A stretch of DNA of 64,000 bases, taken from Amycolatopsis benzoatilytica AK 16/65. Lineage in GTDB: Bacteria; Actinomycetota; Actinomycetes; Mycobacteriales; Pseudonocardiaceae. Shown one piece after another: positions 18,401 through 26,776 of the stretch. The stretch is taken from the NCBI RefSeq assembly GCF_000383915.1, contig NZ_KB912942.1:4493039-4557038 (forward strand), given 5' to 3'. The notes below the pieces were generated by a model. It made no database searches. It was not told the DNA's origin and worked only from the letters and a program-made list of their open reading frames with translations. How positions within the stretch are numbered: the first letter of the stretch is position 1; every line of letters starts with the position of its first letter. The translations under genes and the position numbers were made by a program.

Positions 18401-19961
18401 GCCGCCGCACCACGACATCTACTCCATCGAGGACCTGGCGCAGCTGATCCACGACCTCAAGAACGCCAACCCGGCCGCCCGCATCCACGTGAAGCTGGTA
18501 TCCGAGGTCGGCGTCGGCACGGTCGCCGCGGGCGTGTCCAAGGCGCACGCGGACGTGGTGCTGATCTCCGGCCACGACGGGGGCACCGGCGCCTCGCCGC
18601 TGTCCTCGATCAAGCACGCGGGCGGCCCCTGGGAGCTGGGCTTGGCGGAAACGCAGCAGACGCTGCTCGCCAACCGGCTGCGCGACCGGATCGTGGTGCA
18701 GACCGACGGCCAGCTCAAGACCGGCCGCGACGTCGTCATCGCGATGCTGCTCGGGGCCGAGGAGTTCGGCTTCGCGACGGCGCCGTTGGTGGTGTCCGGC
18801 TGCATCATGATGCGCGTCTGCCACCTGGACACCTGCCCGGTCGGCGTCGCGACGCAGAACCCGAAGCTGCGCGAGAAGTTCAGCGGCAAGGCCGAGTACG
18901 TGGTGAACTTCTTCGAGTTCATCGCCCAAGAGGTCCGCGAGTACCTGGCCGAGCTGGGTTTCCGGTCCATCGAGGAAGCCGTCGGGCACGCCGAGCTGCT
19001 CGACAAGCGCAAGGCGGTGTACCACTGGAAGGCGGCCGGGCTCGACTTGTCGCCGATCTTCCACGTGCCCGAGCTGCCCCCGCGCGCGGCGCGGCACCAG
19101 ACCGTGACGCAGGACCACGGCCTGGAGAAGGCGCTGGACAACACGCTGATCCAGCTCGCCGAGGGCGCGCTGTCCTCGGGTGACAAGGTGCGGCTGGAAC
19201 TGCCGGTGCGCAACGTCAACCGCACCGTCGGCACCATGCTCGGCTCCGAACTCACGAAGAAGTGGGGCGGCGAGGGCCTGCCGGACGACACCATCGACGT
19301 CACCTTCACCGGCACCGCCGGCCAGTCGTTCGGCGCGTTCCTGCCGAAGGGCATCACGCTGCGGCTGTTCGGCGACGGCAACGACTATGTCGGCAAGGGC
19401 CTGTCCGGCGGGCGGATCGTGGTGCGGCCGCCGAAGGAATCCCCGATCGTCGCGGAGCACCACATCATCGCGGGCAACGTGATCGCCTACGGCGCGACCA
19501 GTGGCGAGATCTTCCTGCGCGGCCAGGTCGGAGAACGGTTCTGCGTGCGCAACTCGGGCGCGCTGGCCGTCGTCGAAGGCGTGGGCGACCACGGCGCGGA
19601 GTACATGACCGGCGGCCGGATCGTCGTGCTGGGCGGGATCGGCCGCAACTTCGCGGCCGGGATGTCCGGCGGCGTCGCGTACGTGCTGGACCTGCCGGCG
19701 CACCGGGTCAACCCGGAGATGGTCGACATCGACCCGCTGGACGCCGAGGACACCGATTTCCTCCGCGAAACCATCGAAAAGCACTACAACGAAACGGAAT
19801 CCGCCGTCGCGCGGGCCTTGCTGGCGGACTGGGACAGCGCGGTCGACCGGTTCGGCAAGGTCATGCCGAAGGACTACAAGCGCGTCCTCGCCGCTCAGGT
19901 GGCGGCGGAACGCGACGGGCGGGACGTGAACGAGGCGATCATGGAGGCAGCTCATGGCTGA
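15417..19961 (+). CDS. gltB: Glutamate synthase (NADPH) large subunit
   Basis: 1514 residues, the usual length. It converts glutamine and 2-oxoglutarate to two glutamates using electrons from GltD. After a short propeptide, Cys23 in EHDACGVAF begins the class II glutamine amidotransferase domain ([34 protein letters not shown]). The central and FMN-binding synthase domains follow ([60 protein letters not shown]), then the 3Fe-4S cysteines in [19 protein letters not shown]. The C-terminal GXGXG beta-helix ends the protein. GTG 15417 has GGGAGGCGG upstream. Next gene is gltD, separated by an unusual 73-bp-offset repeat. Confidence 0.97.
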   Translation: MTHRSSTPATDGLYDPAYEHDACGVAFVADLTGRRDHQIVAKALVALKNLEHRGARGAEPDTGDGAGLLIQVPDAFYREVAGFELPAEGRYAVGTAFLPRDEKRRGRAMTTIERIAAEEDMRVVGWRELPVDTAHCGPTAAQSMPHFTQLFLAGRKNNIDGLALERAAFCVRKRVEHELADDSEEGGVYFPSLSSRTIVYKGMLTEPQVEKFFLDLTDERVTSAIGLVHSRFSTNTFPSWPLAHPYRYVAHNGEINTLKGNRNWMDAREALLQTDLIPGDLKRIYPVITRGASDSASFDEVLELLHLGGRSLPHSVLMMIPEAWENHQEMDPARRAFYEFHSTLMEPWDGPALVAFTDGAQIGAVLDRNGLRPGRYWVTDDGLVVLASEVGVLELDQAKIVRKGRLEPGRMFLVDTVAGRIVEDEEIKGQLAAEHPYDEWVDAGLLRLDQLPERDREVPLHAALVRRQQAFGYTEEELEAILEPMARTGAEPIGSMGNDSPLASISSGSRPLFDYFIQLFAQVTNPPLDAIREELVTALGTQIGAEPNLLAADASSCRRIVLSFPVLDNDQLAKLVHVNDDGDLPEFQAVTVMGRYNVHGGGEALLQRLDEIRAEVSEAIEDGARLIVLSDRGVDADHAPIPSLLLTGAVHHHLVREKTRTQVGLIVEAGDAREVHHIALLVGYGVAAVNPYLAMATVEEMAHQGLIPGVTPKQATANLIKALGKGVRKTMSKMGVSTVASYTGAQIFEAVGLGAEVIDTCFTGTTSRLGGVGFDTLAEEVALRHRRAFPADGVRASHRELETGADYQWRREGEPHLFNPTTVFKLQHSTRSGRYDVFKEYTQAVNDQSEKLLTLRGLFDFKYGERQPVPIEEVEPVSEIVKRFATGAISYGSISMEMHQTLAIAMNRLGGKSNTGEGGEDPERLYDPERRSAVKQVASGRFGVTSEYLVNSDDIQIKMAQGAKPGEGGQLPGGKVYPWIAKTRHSTPGVGLISPPPHHDIYSIEDLAQLIHDLKNANPAARIHVKLVSEVGVGTVAAGVSKAHADVVLISGHDGGTGASPLSSIKHAGGPWELGLAETQQTLLANRLRDRIVVQTDGQLKTGRDVVIAMLLGAEEFGFATAPLVVSGCIMMRVCHLDTCPVGVATQNPKLREKFSGKAEYVVNFFEFIAQEVREYLAELGFRSIEEAVGHAELLDKRKAVYHWKAAGLDLSPIFHVPELPPRAARHQTVTQDHGLEKALDNTLIQLAEGALSSGDKVRLELPVRNVNRTVGTMLGSELTKKWGGEGLPDDTIDVTFTGTAGQSFGAFLPKGITLRLFGDGNDYVGKGLSGGRIVVRPPKESPIVAEHHIIAGNVIAYGATSGEIFLRGQVGERFCVRNSGALAVVEGVGDHGAEYMTGGRIVVLGGIGRNFAAGMSGGVAYVLDLPAHRVNPEMVDIDPLDAEDTDFLRETIEKHYNETESAVARALLADWDSAVDRFGKVMPKDYKRVLAAQVAAERDGRDVNEAIMEAAHG

Positions 19962-20034
19962 TCATCGCGAAGCCAGCTGTGAGTGCCGACTGGGTGCGGG
20001 TATCCCGCGGAACATGGAGGCCGCACATGGCTGA
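19941..20034 (+). repeat. Direct repeat that separates gltB stop from gltD start
   Basis: ATGGAGGCAGCTCATGGCTG (19941-19960, followed by A) and ATGGAGGCCGCACATGGCTG (20014-20033, followed by A) match at 19 of 21 positions with a 73-base offset. In the first copy the terminal TGA ends gltB; in the second the internal ATG starts gltD. In a single-copy ancestor the same bases could provide both, with ATGGCTGA as an overlap. Confidence 0.75.
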
Positions 20035-21478
20035 CCCCAAGGGCTTTCTGACCACCACGCGCGAGGAGCCGAAGCGGCGTCCGGTGGACCTGCGGCTGAT
20101 GGACTGGCGAGAGGTCTACGAGGACTTCGCGTCGACCAAGCTGGAGAAGCAGGCCGGCCGCTGCATGGACTGCGGCATCCCGTTCTGTCACCAGGGCTGT
20201 CCGCTCGGGAACCTGATCCCGGAGTGGAACACGCTGGTGTGGCGGGAAGACTGGCGCCAGGCCGTGGAACGGCTGCACGCCACGAACAACTTCCCGGAGT
20301 TCACCGGCACGCTGTGCCCGGCGCCCTGCGAAACCGCGTGCGTGCTCGGCATCAACGACGATCCGGTGTCCATCAAGCGGATCGAGATCTCGATCGTGGA
20401 CCGGGCCTTCGAGGAAGGCTGGGTCACGCCGCAGGCGCCGGTCGCCAAGACCGGCAAGAAGGTCGCCGTCGTCGGGTCCGGTCCGTCCGGGCTGGCCGCC
20501 GCACAGCAGCTGACCCGCGTGGGCCACGACGTGGTGGTCTTCGAGCGGGCGGACAAGATCGGCGGGCTGCTGCGGTACGGCATTCCCGAGTTCAAGATGG
20601 AGAAGTTCCGGCTGGACCGCCGGCTCGACCAGATGCGCGCCGAGGGCACCGAATTCCGGACCTCGGTGAACGTCGGCGTGGACGTCACCGTCGAGCAGCT
20701 GCACGCCGACTACGACGCGGTGGTCCTCGCCGGCGGCGCGACCGCGTGGCGCGACCTGCCGATCGAAGGCCGTTCGCACTCCGGGATCTACCAGGCGATG
20801 GAGTTCCTGCCCCCGGCCAACCGGGTCGCTTCCGGCGACCTGGACGAGTCCCCGTACTCGGCGGCCGGCCTGGACGTGGTCGTCATCGGCGGCGGCGACA
20901 CCGGCGCGGACTGCGTCGGCACGTCGCACCGGCAGGGCGCTCGTTCGGTGACGCAGCTGGAGATCATGCCGAAGCCGCCGGAATCGCGTTCGGATGCGCA
21001 CCCGTGGCCGACCTACCCGATGCTCTACCGCGTCACGTCCGCCCACGAAGAGGGCGGCGAGCGGCTGTACTCGGTGAACACCCAGGAGTTCCTGGCCGAC
21101 GAGAACGGCCGGGTCCGTGCGCTGAAGCTGGTCGAGGTGCGCAACGAGGGCGGCAAGTTCGTGCCGGTCGAAGGCTCCGAACGCGAGCTGCCCGCGCAGC
21201 TGGTGCTGCTCGCGATGGGCTTCCTCGGCCCGCAGCGCGAGGGTCTGCTGACCGACCTGGGCGTGGACCTGGACCAGCGCGGGAACGTCGTGCGCGACAA
21301 GAACTTCCAGACCACGGTGGACAACGTGTTCGTCGCGGGCGACATGGGACGCGGGCAGTCGCTGATCGTGTGGGCCATCGCGGAAGGCCGCTCGTGCGCG
21401 GCCGGCGTGGACGCGTTCCTGACCGGCCGGGACGTGCTCCCGGTGCCGATCGCGCCGACGGACCGGCCAATCGCCTGA
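20027..21478 (+). CDS. gltD: Glutamate synthase (NADPH) small subunit
   Basis: 483 residues. It carries NADPH oxidation and electron transfer for GltB. N-terminal cysteine clusters for two 4Fe-4S centres are CMDCGIPFCHQGCPLGN and GTLCPAPCETACVLG. The FAD-binding motif is VAVVGSGPSGLAAAQQLTR, the NADPH-binding motif VVVIGGGDTGADCVGT, and the C-terminal FAD contact FVAGDMGRGQSLIVWAIAEG. ATG 20027 follows GGAGGCCGC. It is co-transcribed with gltB. The stop is followed by three tandem hairpins and a dispersed palindromic repeat. Confidence 0.97.
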   Translation: MADPKGFLTTTREEPKRRPVDLRLMDWREVYEDFASTKLEKQAGRCMDCGIPFCHQGCPLGNLIPEWNTLVWREDWRQAVERLHATNNFPEFTGTLCPAPCETACVLGINDDPVSIKRIEISIVDRAFEEGWVTPQAPVAKTGKKVAVVGSGPSGLAAAQQLTRVGHDVVVFERADKIGGLLRYGIPEFKMEKFRLDRRLDQMRAEGTEFRTSVNVGVDVTVEQLHADYDAVVLAGGATAWRDLPIEGRSHSGIYQAMEFLPPANRVASGDLDESPYSAAGLDVVVIGGGDTGADCVGTSHRQGARSVTQLEIMPKPPESRSDAHPWPTYPMLYRVTSAHEEGGERLYSVNTQEFLADENGRVRALKLVEVRNEGGKFVPVEGSERELPAQLVLLAMGFLGPQREGLLTDLGVDLDQRGNVVRDKNFQTTVDNVFVAGDMGRGQSLIVWAIAEGRSCAAGVDAFLTGRDVLPVPIAPTDRPIA

Positions 21479-21484
21479 TAGCTC

Positions 21485-21603
21485 GGAACGGGCGCGTCAA
21501 CGTCGCCGCGCCTGTTCCGGTTCCAGTTTCGGGGCCGGCGCGTCAGCGTTGCCGCGCCAGCCCCGGTTCCCGGGCGGGTGCGACAACGGCGTCGCGCCCG
21601 CCC
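21485..21603 (+). terminator. Array of three tandem hairpins downstream of gltD
   Basis: Hairpin 1 (21485-21518): GGAACGGGCGCG / CGCGCCTGTTCC. Hairpin 2 (21531-21564): GGGGCCGGCGCG / CGCGCCAGCCCC. Hairpin 3 (21572-21603): GGGCGGGTGCGA / TCGCGCCCGCCC, followed by TTCTT. The loops resemble each other (TCAACGTCGC, TCAGCGTTGC, CAACGGCG), so the array may have arisen by duplication. It acts most simply as a strong gltBD terminator. Confidence 0.75.
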
Positions 21604-21641
21604 TTCTTACCGGCCGGCCCACCCGGTCGCGCTGCTGCGAA

Positions 21642-21696
21642 GTCCGTGAAGGGCCCCTTGCCGGAATCTGATTCCCTCTTGGGCCCCTTCACGGAC
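21642..21696. repeat. Dispersed 55-bp palindromic repeat, copy B
   Basis: GTCCGTGAAGGGCCCCTTG ... GGAATCTGATTCC ... CTTGGGCCCCTTCACGGAC. Same family as copy A; the right arm has CTCTTGGG instead of GCAAGGGG. It lies between the gltD hairpin array and the frameshifted gene. Confidence 0.93.
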
Positions 21697-21750
21697 GGGG
21701 GAAGGCCGGATTTCCGGTCGCACCGCGGTTTCCTCGACTACTATCCGCGA

Positions 21751-22189
21751 GTGCTTTACGACTACTTCGTCGCGGTGGACGACGCCATGGCCGAACAGGC
21801 GTACACCGAACTGGGCGGCGGCCGCTGCACCGGCTACGAAGAACTCGTGGTGAAGGGGGCCGACCCGCACGACCTGATGCCGGTCGAAACCTCGCTCACC
21901 GGCCGGACCGCCGACGAGGTCGAGGCCGATCCTCGGCGGTGCGGAGCAGGTCGGCGGCTTCGTGGATTTCGACGAGATGGAGAGTGCGGTCGTGACGCTG
22001 ACCGACGCCCTCCGCGACGCGCTGGCCGCCGCCGATGACGATGCGCTGCAGGCCGCGGCTGGGGCCTTCGCCGAGCAGTACGAGGAAGCCGAGACTGCGG
22101 ACGTCGTCTCGTTCCTGAAGGAACTCGCCGCGCTGGCCGAGGGCGCCGTCGCGCACGGACACCGGCTCTACTGCCAGATCGTCTGGTAA
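21751..22189 (+). pseudogene. Frameshifted gene of unknown function
   Basis: Frame 1 from GTG 21751 encodes LYDYFVAVDDAMAEQAYTEL then YEELVVKGADPHDLMPVETS and TADEVEADP. It then loses gene-like character, while another frame picks up at about 21929 with ILGGAEQVGGFVDFDEMESA and continues through VVTLTDALRDALAAADDDAL to AHGHRLYCQIVW, stop at 22187-22189. The two halves join naturally around GAGGCCGATCCTCGG if the frame is corrected, giving about 145 residues. No family is recognised; the repeated acidic helices suggest a soluble protein. It could be a genuine pseudogene, programmed slippage or a sequencing error. Confidence 0.65.
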
Positions 22190-22244
22190 TCCGTTCGCCA
22201 AATCTGGTGCCCCACCACCGGATCCGTGCTAAAACAAGGCCGCG

Positions 22245-23483
22245 ATGGGAAAACTGACCCGCCGGGCCCGGGCCACGGCCGACTATCTCTTCTTCGTCGG
22301 CGCCGGGGAATGGCCGGTCGCGGTGTCCGCGCTCGGGGTCGTCCTGGGGGCCGTCACCGTCCTGCCGAGCGCGTTCGGCGTCGCTCTTTCGGTCCTCGCC
22401 CTTCTGCTCGGCCTGCTCACCCTGGTCCGGGACGTCCGGCTGCTGCGGAAACGCTGGGCAGGCTACGAGTTCACGGCGATCGCCGCGCCGTTCCCGACCA
22501 CCGAGACGCCGCCGCCGAGCGCTTATCCGGACGCGCGGTACCTGGCGATCCCCGCTCGCGGCACCGCACTGATCAGCGATGCGATCGACGCCGCGGTCAG
22601 CGAAACAACCTTCGGCATCACGGTCGCCGACGAGCAGTACCGGCTGCCCGCACGGCTCAAAGCGACCGCGCCGCACGTGCTTCCGTTGCGGGCGCGCGGG
22701 CGGCTGCTGTTCAACGGACCGATCGTCGGGATGCGGGGTGAACCGCTGCCCGCGTCCGGCTCGCGGCCGGCGCCGATCGTCCTGCACCGGGCCCGGTTCT
22801 TCGACGCGGTGTGCTCTAACGAACTCGCGTCCCTGCGCATCACGAACGCCGCCGACGGCCGGGAGTACGACCTCCGGCACGAGGAGCTGACCGACTCGTC
22901 CGGCGCCTTGCGCACCCTCGCCGCGAGCACGCTCGCCGATCTCGTCGGCGTGTCCACGATCGCGTTCACTTCGGACGGGCTGCTCGTCCTCGTCCGCCAG
23001 TCCGCGCGAAACTCGGCGAGCGGCCTGTTGCTGGCCCCGTCCGGCAGCGGCAGCCTCGAACCGCAGGACCTCCTTACCCCGCGAGGAGGCTCGCGGCGCA
23101 CACTGCACACCGCGGTGCGCGCCGGAATGGAACGCGAGCTGTGCGAGGAAACCGGCATCCGGCCGGACGAGGTCGCGTCGACCCGGCTGACCGGGTTCGC
23201 GCGCTGGATGGAGCGCGGGGCGAAGCCGGAGTTCTTCGGCGTCACCGAACTGTCCGTCGACAGCGAAACGCTCGCCGGCCGCCGGACGAAGGGCGCGGAA
23301 CGGCTCTACAGCGCGGGAGTCACCGTCGCGGAGGTCGACCTCGCCGAACTCGGCCGCGAACTGAGCAGCGGGACGCCGCTGATCGAAGCGTCCGCGCTGC
23401 CGACGAAGCTGCGCGACGACGGCTCCCTGCCGCTCCTGTTGTGCTTGCGCAGCGCCGCGCTGCGGGTCAGTGCTCGTTCTTGA
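22245..23483 (+). CDS. Membrane-anchored protein with Nudix-like C-terminal region
   Basis: 412 residues. Two hydrophobic segments lie near the N-terminus (WPVAVSALGVVLGAVTVLPS and ALSVLALLLGLLTLV), then a long soluble part. Around residues 285-305 the sequence AVRAGMERELCEETGI matches the core REUxEExGU of the Nudix box, but the upstream conserved Glu of the box is not obvious, so hydrolase activity is uncertain. The soluble part begins in an AIAAPFPTTETPPPSAYP linker. The gene stands alone and its 3' end overlaps the convergent gene by 17 bases. I know no characterised homologue. Confidence 0.75.
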   Translation: MGKLTRRARATADYLFFVGAGEWPVAVSALGVVLGAVTVLPSAFGVALSVLALLLGLLTLVRDVRLLRKRWAGYEFTAIAAPFPTTETPPPSAYPDARYLAIPARGTALISDAIDAAVSETTFGITVADEQYRLPARLKATAPHVLPLRARGRLLFNGPIVGMRGEPLPASGSRPAPIVLHRARFFDAVCSNELASLRITNAADGREYDLRHEELTDSSGALRTLAASTLADLVGVSTIAFTSDGLLVLVRQSARNSASGLLLAPSGSGSLEPQDLLTPRGGSRRTLHTAVRAGMERELCEETGIRPDEVASTRLTGFARWMERGAKPEFFGVTELSVDSETLAGRRTKGAERLYSAGVTVAEVDLAELGRELSSGTPLIEASALPTKLRDDGSLPLLLCLRSAALRVSARS

Positions 23484-23931
23484 TCGTGAAGTACGACCCG
23501 CGGATGGTCCCGGCCAGCTTCGACTTCTGCCGGGCGAACTTGAACTTCGAGGCCAGCTCCTCGGGGACGTCCATGCCGTCGGAGAGTTTGAACCCGACGG
23601 CCCGCTTCCCGGCGTCGTCCAGCGTGTACATCACGTTGACGGAAAGGCCGCTTTCGTAGAAGACGTACGCCATCCGGATGCCCGCGACCTCGAACTCGGT
23701 CGCTTCCAGCGGCGGCGAGGCGATGACGATGTCGCGTTCTTCCTTGAGGATGCCGTGGATCCAGTCGACGGTCGCCTTGGCCTCAGCCGCGGGTACGACG
23801 GTGAAGACGTGGTCGTATTTGTTCTTGAAGTAGCGGGCTTCGTTGGCGCGCAGGCCGGCGAGCGCGTCCGCGACCGGCGACGATTCCAGGCCGGCAGTCG
23901 ACACGGTGGTGAAATCCACGACGTAGGACAT
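23467..23931 (-). CDS. Conserved protein of unknown function (154 residues)
   Basis: Starts at ATG 23931 with AGGAG ten bases upstream; the GTG at 23940 is too close to that site. The protein reads SYVVDFTTVSTAGLESSPVA, then ALAGLRANEARYFKNKYDHV and ends SKLAGTIRGSYFTIKNEH. It is soluble, mixed alpha/beta, with several lysines in the C-terminal third, and has no signal peptide. I recognise no domain. The 3' end overlaps the convergent Nudix-like gene. Confidence 0.78.
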   Translation of the reverse strand: MSYVVDFTTVSTAGLESSPVADALAGLRANEARYFKNKYDHVFTVVPAAEAKATVDWIHGILKEERDIVIASPPLEATEFEVAGIRMAYVFYESGLSVNVMYTLDDAGKRAVGFKLSDGMDVPEELASKFKFARQKSKLAGTIRGSYFTIKNEH

Positions 23932-24014
23932 GCTGGGCACACTCCTGCTGAGTCCGGTCCGGTCGCCGGAGAGAATACCCCGGATCGGGCCGGGCCACCG
24001 GTACTGTGCCGGGC

Positions 24015-24242
24015 GTGGAGATCTTGCTCGTCCGCGGAGGACGCCGGGAAGACCGGTTCGGGATCCGGCCAGGCGTCACGAGCGGCCTCGGCAGCGCGTT
24101 CGGCGTACGGGACCTGCTGACCGGCGAGACTCAGCGGGGCGTGACCCACCGCGAACTGGCGACGTTCACGGTGCCGGTCGGGTTCGGTCCGTTCGCGGAC
24201 CGGCGAGGCTCGTCGGTCGCCGAGTTCGGCGGCCCGCCCTGA
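24015..24242 (+). CDS. Small hypothetical protein
   Basis: 75 residues from GTG 24015 (an in-frame GTG at 24006 is also possible): EILLVRGGRREDRFGIRPGV, later TGETQRGVTHRELATFTVPV. Almost all codons end in G or C, which supports real coding in this genome, but there is no clear ribosome-binding site. TACTGT about ten bases upstream may be a -10 element of a leaderless transcript. No family recognised. Confidence 0.45.
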   Translation: MEILLVRGGRREDRFGIRPGVTSGLGSAFGVRDLLTGETQRGVTHRELATFTVPVGFGPFADRRGSSVAEFGGPP

Positions 24243-24254
24243 GCGGCGACGCGC

Positions 24255-25733
24255 TCAGGGCGCCCCCGGCGGAACGAACGGCAAGCCGCCGGGAGCGCCC
24301 GCTTCGGCCAGTGCCATCAGCATTCCGGTGTCCACTTCGGACTGGATCGCGTCGGCGAGCCGGTCCAGCATGTCCTCGCGCAGGTCCGCGAAACCCGGTG
24401 CGTCCTCCGACGGCTGCCAGCCGACGCCGGCCTGCGCCGCGGCCTCGGTCAGCCAGGCTCGCCGGAATCCGTCGTTCTCCAGCGCGCCGTGCCAGGTCGT
24501 GCCCCAGACCGAGCCGACGCGGTAACCGTCCAAGAACGACTCCGCGTCCGCGGGTGCGGCACTGCCGTGGTGGATCTCGTAGGCCTCGACGCGATGGCCT
24601 CGCCACTGCCCGACCGGACGGCCGAGCACCTTCTCCCCGGCGAAGGTCACCCGGGTCGGCAGCAACCCGAGGCCGTCGACCAGACCGGCGTTCGACTCGA
24701 CCTCGTCGTCAATGGACTCCGCCAGCATCTGGTACCCGCCGCAGATCCCGAGCACCGGGCGGCCCGCCGCAGCGCGCGCGGTCACCGCGTCAGCCAGGCC
24801 GCGGGTGCGCAACCAGCGCAGATCGTCCACAGTGGCCCGCGAACCCGGCAGCACGACGAGGTCCGCCGCCGCGACTGTGTCCGGGTCGGCCGTCAAGGTC
24901 ACCGTCACGCCGGGCTCCGCGGCAAGCGCGTCGACGTCGGTTGCGTTGGAAGCACGAGGGAATCGCACCACCGCGACGCGCAGCCCGCCCTGTCCGGCTT
25001 CACGGCGCCAGCCTGCCGCGGCGAGTGCGTCCTCCGAGTCGATCCACACCCGGTCCAGCCAGGGCAGTACGCCGAGCACCGGACGTCCGGTGACCTTTTC
25101 CAGGCTGTTGAGGCCTGGGCGCAGCAACCCGACGTCGCCGCGGAACTTGTTCACCAGCCAGCCCGCGACGAGCGCCTGGTCCTCGGGCGACAACAACGCG
25201 AGAGTGCCGAACATCGCGGCCAGCACGCCGCCCCGGTCGATGTCCCCGACGACCAGCACCGGCAAGGAAAACCGCCGCGCCAGGCCCATGTTCACGTAAT
25301 CGCCGGAGCGGAGGTTGATCTCGGCAGGGCTGCCCGCGCCCTCGCATACGACGACGTCGAACCGCTGCCGGAGCTGCTCGAACGCGCCGAACGCGATCTC
25401 GGCGAGCCCGGCTCGGCCAGTCGCGTACTCGCCCGCGTCGAGGGTGCCGAACGGCTTGCCGAGCGCGACGACGTGACTGCGCCGGTCGCTGCCCGGTTTG
25501 AGCAGCACGGGATTCATCGCCGCTTCCGGCTCGACCCGCGCCGCTCGCGCCTGCAGCCATTGCGCGCGGCCGATCTCCGCGCCGTCCGCGCAGACCATCG
25601 AGTTGTTCGACATGTTCTGCGCCTTGAACGGCGCGACCCGCACCCCGCGCCGCGCGAACCATCGGCAGATCCCGGCGGTGACCAGGCTTTTACCGGCGTC
25701 GGAGGTGGTTCCGGCGATCAGCAGCCCACTCAT
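24255..25733 (-). CDS. cobQ: Cobyric acid synthase (glutamine amidotransferase)
   Basis: 492 residues. Amidates the b, d, e and g side chains of adenosyl-cobyrinic acid a,c-diamide, using glutamine and ATP. The N-terminal ATP-binding domain has GTTSDAGKSLVTAGICRWFA and PFKAQNMSNNSMV; the middle has VVVCEGAGSPAEINLRSGDY. The C-terminal triad-type GATase domain has its nucleophile Cys in PVLGICGGYQML and His in YEIHHG. ATG 25733 overlaps the cobD stop by four bases, so it is the second gene of a cobD-cobQ operon on the minus strand. Confidence 0.97.
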   Translation of the reverse strand: MSGLLIAGTTSDAGKSLVTAGICRWFARRGVRVAPFKAQNMSNNSMVCADGAEIGRAQWLQARAARVEPEAAMNPVLLKPGSDRRSHVVALGKPFGTLDAGEYATGRAGLAEIAFGAFEQLRQRFDVVVCEGAGSPAEINLRSGDYVNMGLARRFSLPVLVVGDIDRGGVLAAMFGTLALLSPEDQALVAGWLVNKFRGDVGLLRPGLNSLEKVTGRPVLGVLPWLDRVWIDSEDALAAAGWRREAGQGGLRVAVVRFPRASNATDVDALAAEPGVTVTLTADPDTVAAADLVVLPGSRATVDDLRWLRTRGLADAVTARAAAGRPVLGICGGYQMLAESIDDEVESNAGLVDGLGLLPTRVTFAGEKVLGRPVGQWRGHRVEAYEIHHGSAAPADAESFLDGYRVGSVWGTTWHGALENDGFRRAWLTEAAAQAGVGWQPSEDAPGFADLREDMLDRLADAIQSEVDTGMLMALAEAGAPGGLPFVPPGAP

Positions 25734-26749
25734 CGCGTCCCCTTCTTCCCGGACACCGTGAAGGGGTCCTTAAGGGACTCAGATTCCCGCAAGGGGCCCT
25801 TCACGGACCGGTTGCCCGCGAACGAGATCGCCGCCGCGAGCACCAGCGCGGCGGCACCGGTCAGCCGCGACAGCCGCACCGCGCGGCGCAGGTCCCGGGC
25901 CGCTGGCGGCCGCCCGTCCCCCAGCGAACCGCGCCGCTCGACCTCGCCGTGATACGTGTTCGTCCCGCCGAGCCGGATTCCCAGTGCCCCGGCGAACGCC
26001 GCCTCCACCTGTCCCGCGTTCGGGCTCGGGTGCGCGCCCCCGTCGCGCCGCCAGGTGCGCCACGCCTCCCGGGCCCGTCCGCCGGCCAGCGGTGCGACCG
26101 CCGCCGTGAGCATCGCCCCGGCCCGGGACGGCACCAGGTTCGCCCAGTCGTCCGTCCGCGCCGCGAACCAGCCGAAGTTCCGGTGACGCGGCGAGCGGTA
26201 GCCGACCATCGCGTCCAGGGTGTTCACCGCGCGGTAGCCGAGCAGCCCGGGCACGCCCGCGACCGCGCCCCACAGCAGCGGCGCGACGACCGCGTCGGAG
26301 GTGTTCTCGGCGATCGATTCGGTGGCCGCGCGGGTCAGTTCGGCGGCGCCGAGCCCGGTCGCGTCGCGCGCGCAGAGGTGGCTGAGCCGCTGCCGGGCGG
26401 CCGGGAGTTCACCCGATTCGAGTAATTGCGCCATTTTCTCGCCCTCCGCGGCCAGCCCGCGGCCGCCGAGGACGACCCAGGTCGCCGCCGCGGTCAGGAC
26501 GAATCGGACACCCGGCCGGTGCCGGGACGCCTGCCGCGCGGCCAGCCCGAGCACCGCGGCCGAACCCGCGCAGACCGTCGCATAGGCTGCGCCGCGCGGC
26601 TTCGAATCGGCCCACCAGCGGCGTTCCAGCTGGCCAGCGGCGGTGCCGAAGAGCGCGACCGGATGCCCGCGGCGCGGGTCCCCGAACCAGGCGTCGGCCG
26701 CGTATCCGGCGATCATCCCGGCCGCGGCGGAAGCTTGTCGGAGTGGCAC
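25730..26749 (-). CDS. cobD: Adenosylcobinamide-phosphate synthase (CobD/CbiB), repeat-encoded tail
   Basis: 339 residues, integral membrane. Attaches aminopropanol(-phosphate) to adenosylcobyric acid. Typical features are the N-terminal DAWFGDPRRGHPVALFG, SIAENTSDAVVAPLLWGAVA, AVNTLDAMVGYRS and FGWFAARTDDWANLVPSR, with GGTNTYHGE near the end. The native protein probably ended after AISFAGN. The frame then runs straight through a dispersed palindrome, encoding RSVKGPLRESESLKDPFT, and stops at the TGA overlapping cobQ. The start is GTG 26749; no better RBS-supported start is seen. Divergent from cobU. Confidence 0.94.
   Translation of the reverse strand: MPLRQASAAAGMIAGYAADAWFGDPRRGHPVALFGTAAGQLERRWWADSKPRGAAYATVCAGSAAVLGLAARQASRHRPGVRFVLTAAATWVVLGGRGLAAEGEKMAQLLESGELPAARQRLSHLCARDATGLGAAELTRAATESIAENTSDAVVAPLLWGAVAGVPGLLGYRAVNTLDAMVGYRSPRHRNFGWFAARTDDWANLVPSRAGAMLTAAVAPLAGGRAREAWRTWRRDGGAHPSPNAGQVEAAFAGALGIRLGGTNTYHGEVERRGSLGDGRPPAARDLRRAVRLSRLTGAAALVLAAAISFAGNRSVKGPLRESESLKDPFTVSGKKGTR
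25756..25808. repeat. Dispersed palindromic repeat, copy C, within cobD
   Basis: CCGTGAAGGGGTCCTTAAGG ... AGATTCCCGCAAGGGGCC and CTTCACGGAC. Same family, with the left arm more diverged (GGGGTCCTTAA). It is entirely inside the 3' end of the cobD reading frame and is translated. Confidence 0.92.
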
Positions 26750-26776
26750 GTGGCGAACCGTAGCGCGAGGGAGAGA

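Noticed and set aside
15039..19955. Long minus-strand open frame opposite gltB
   Set aside because: It is the antisense shadow of gltB, whose domains and length are complete.
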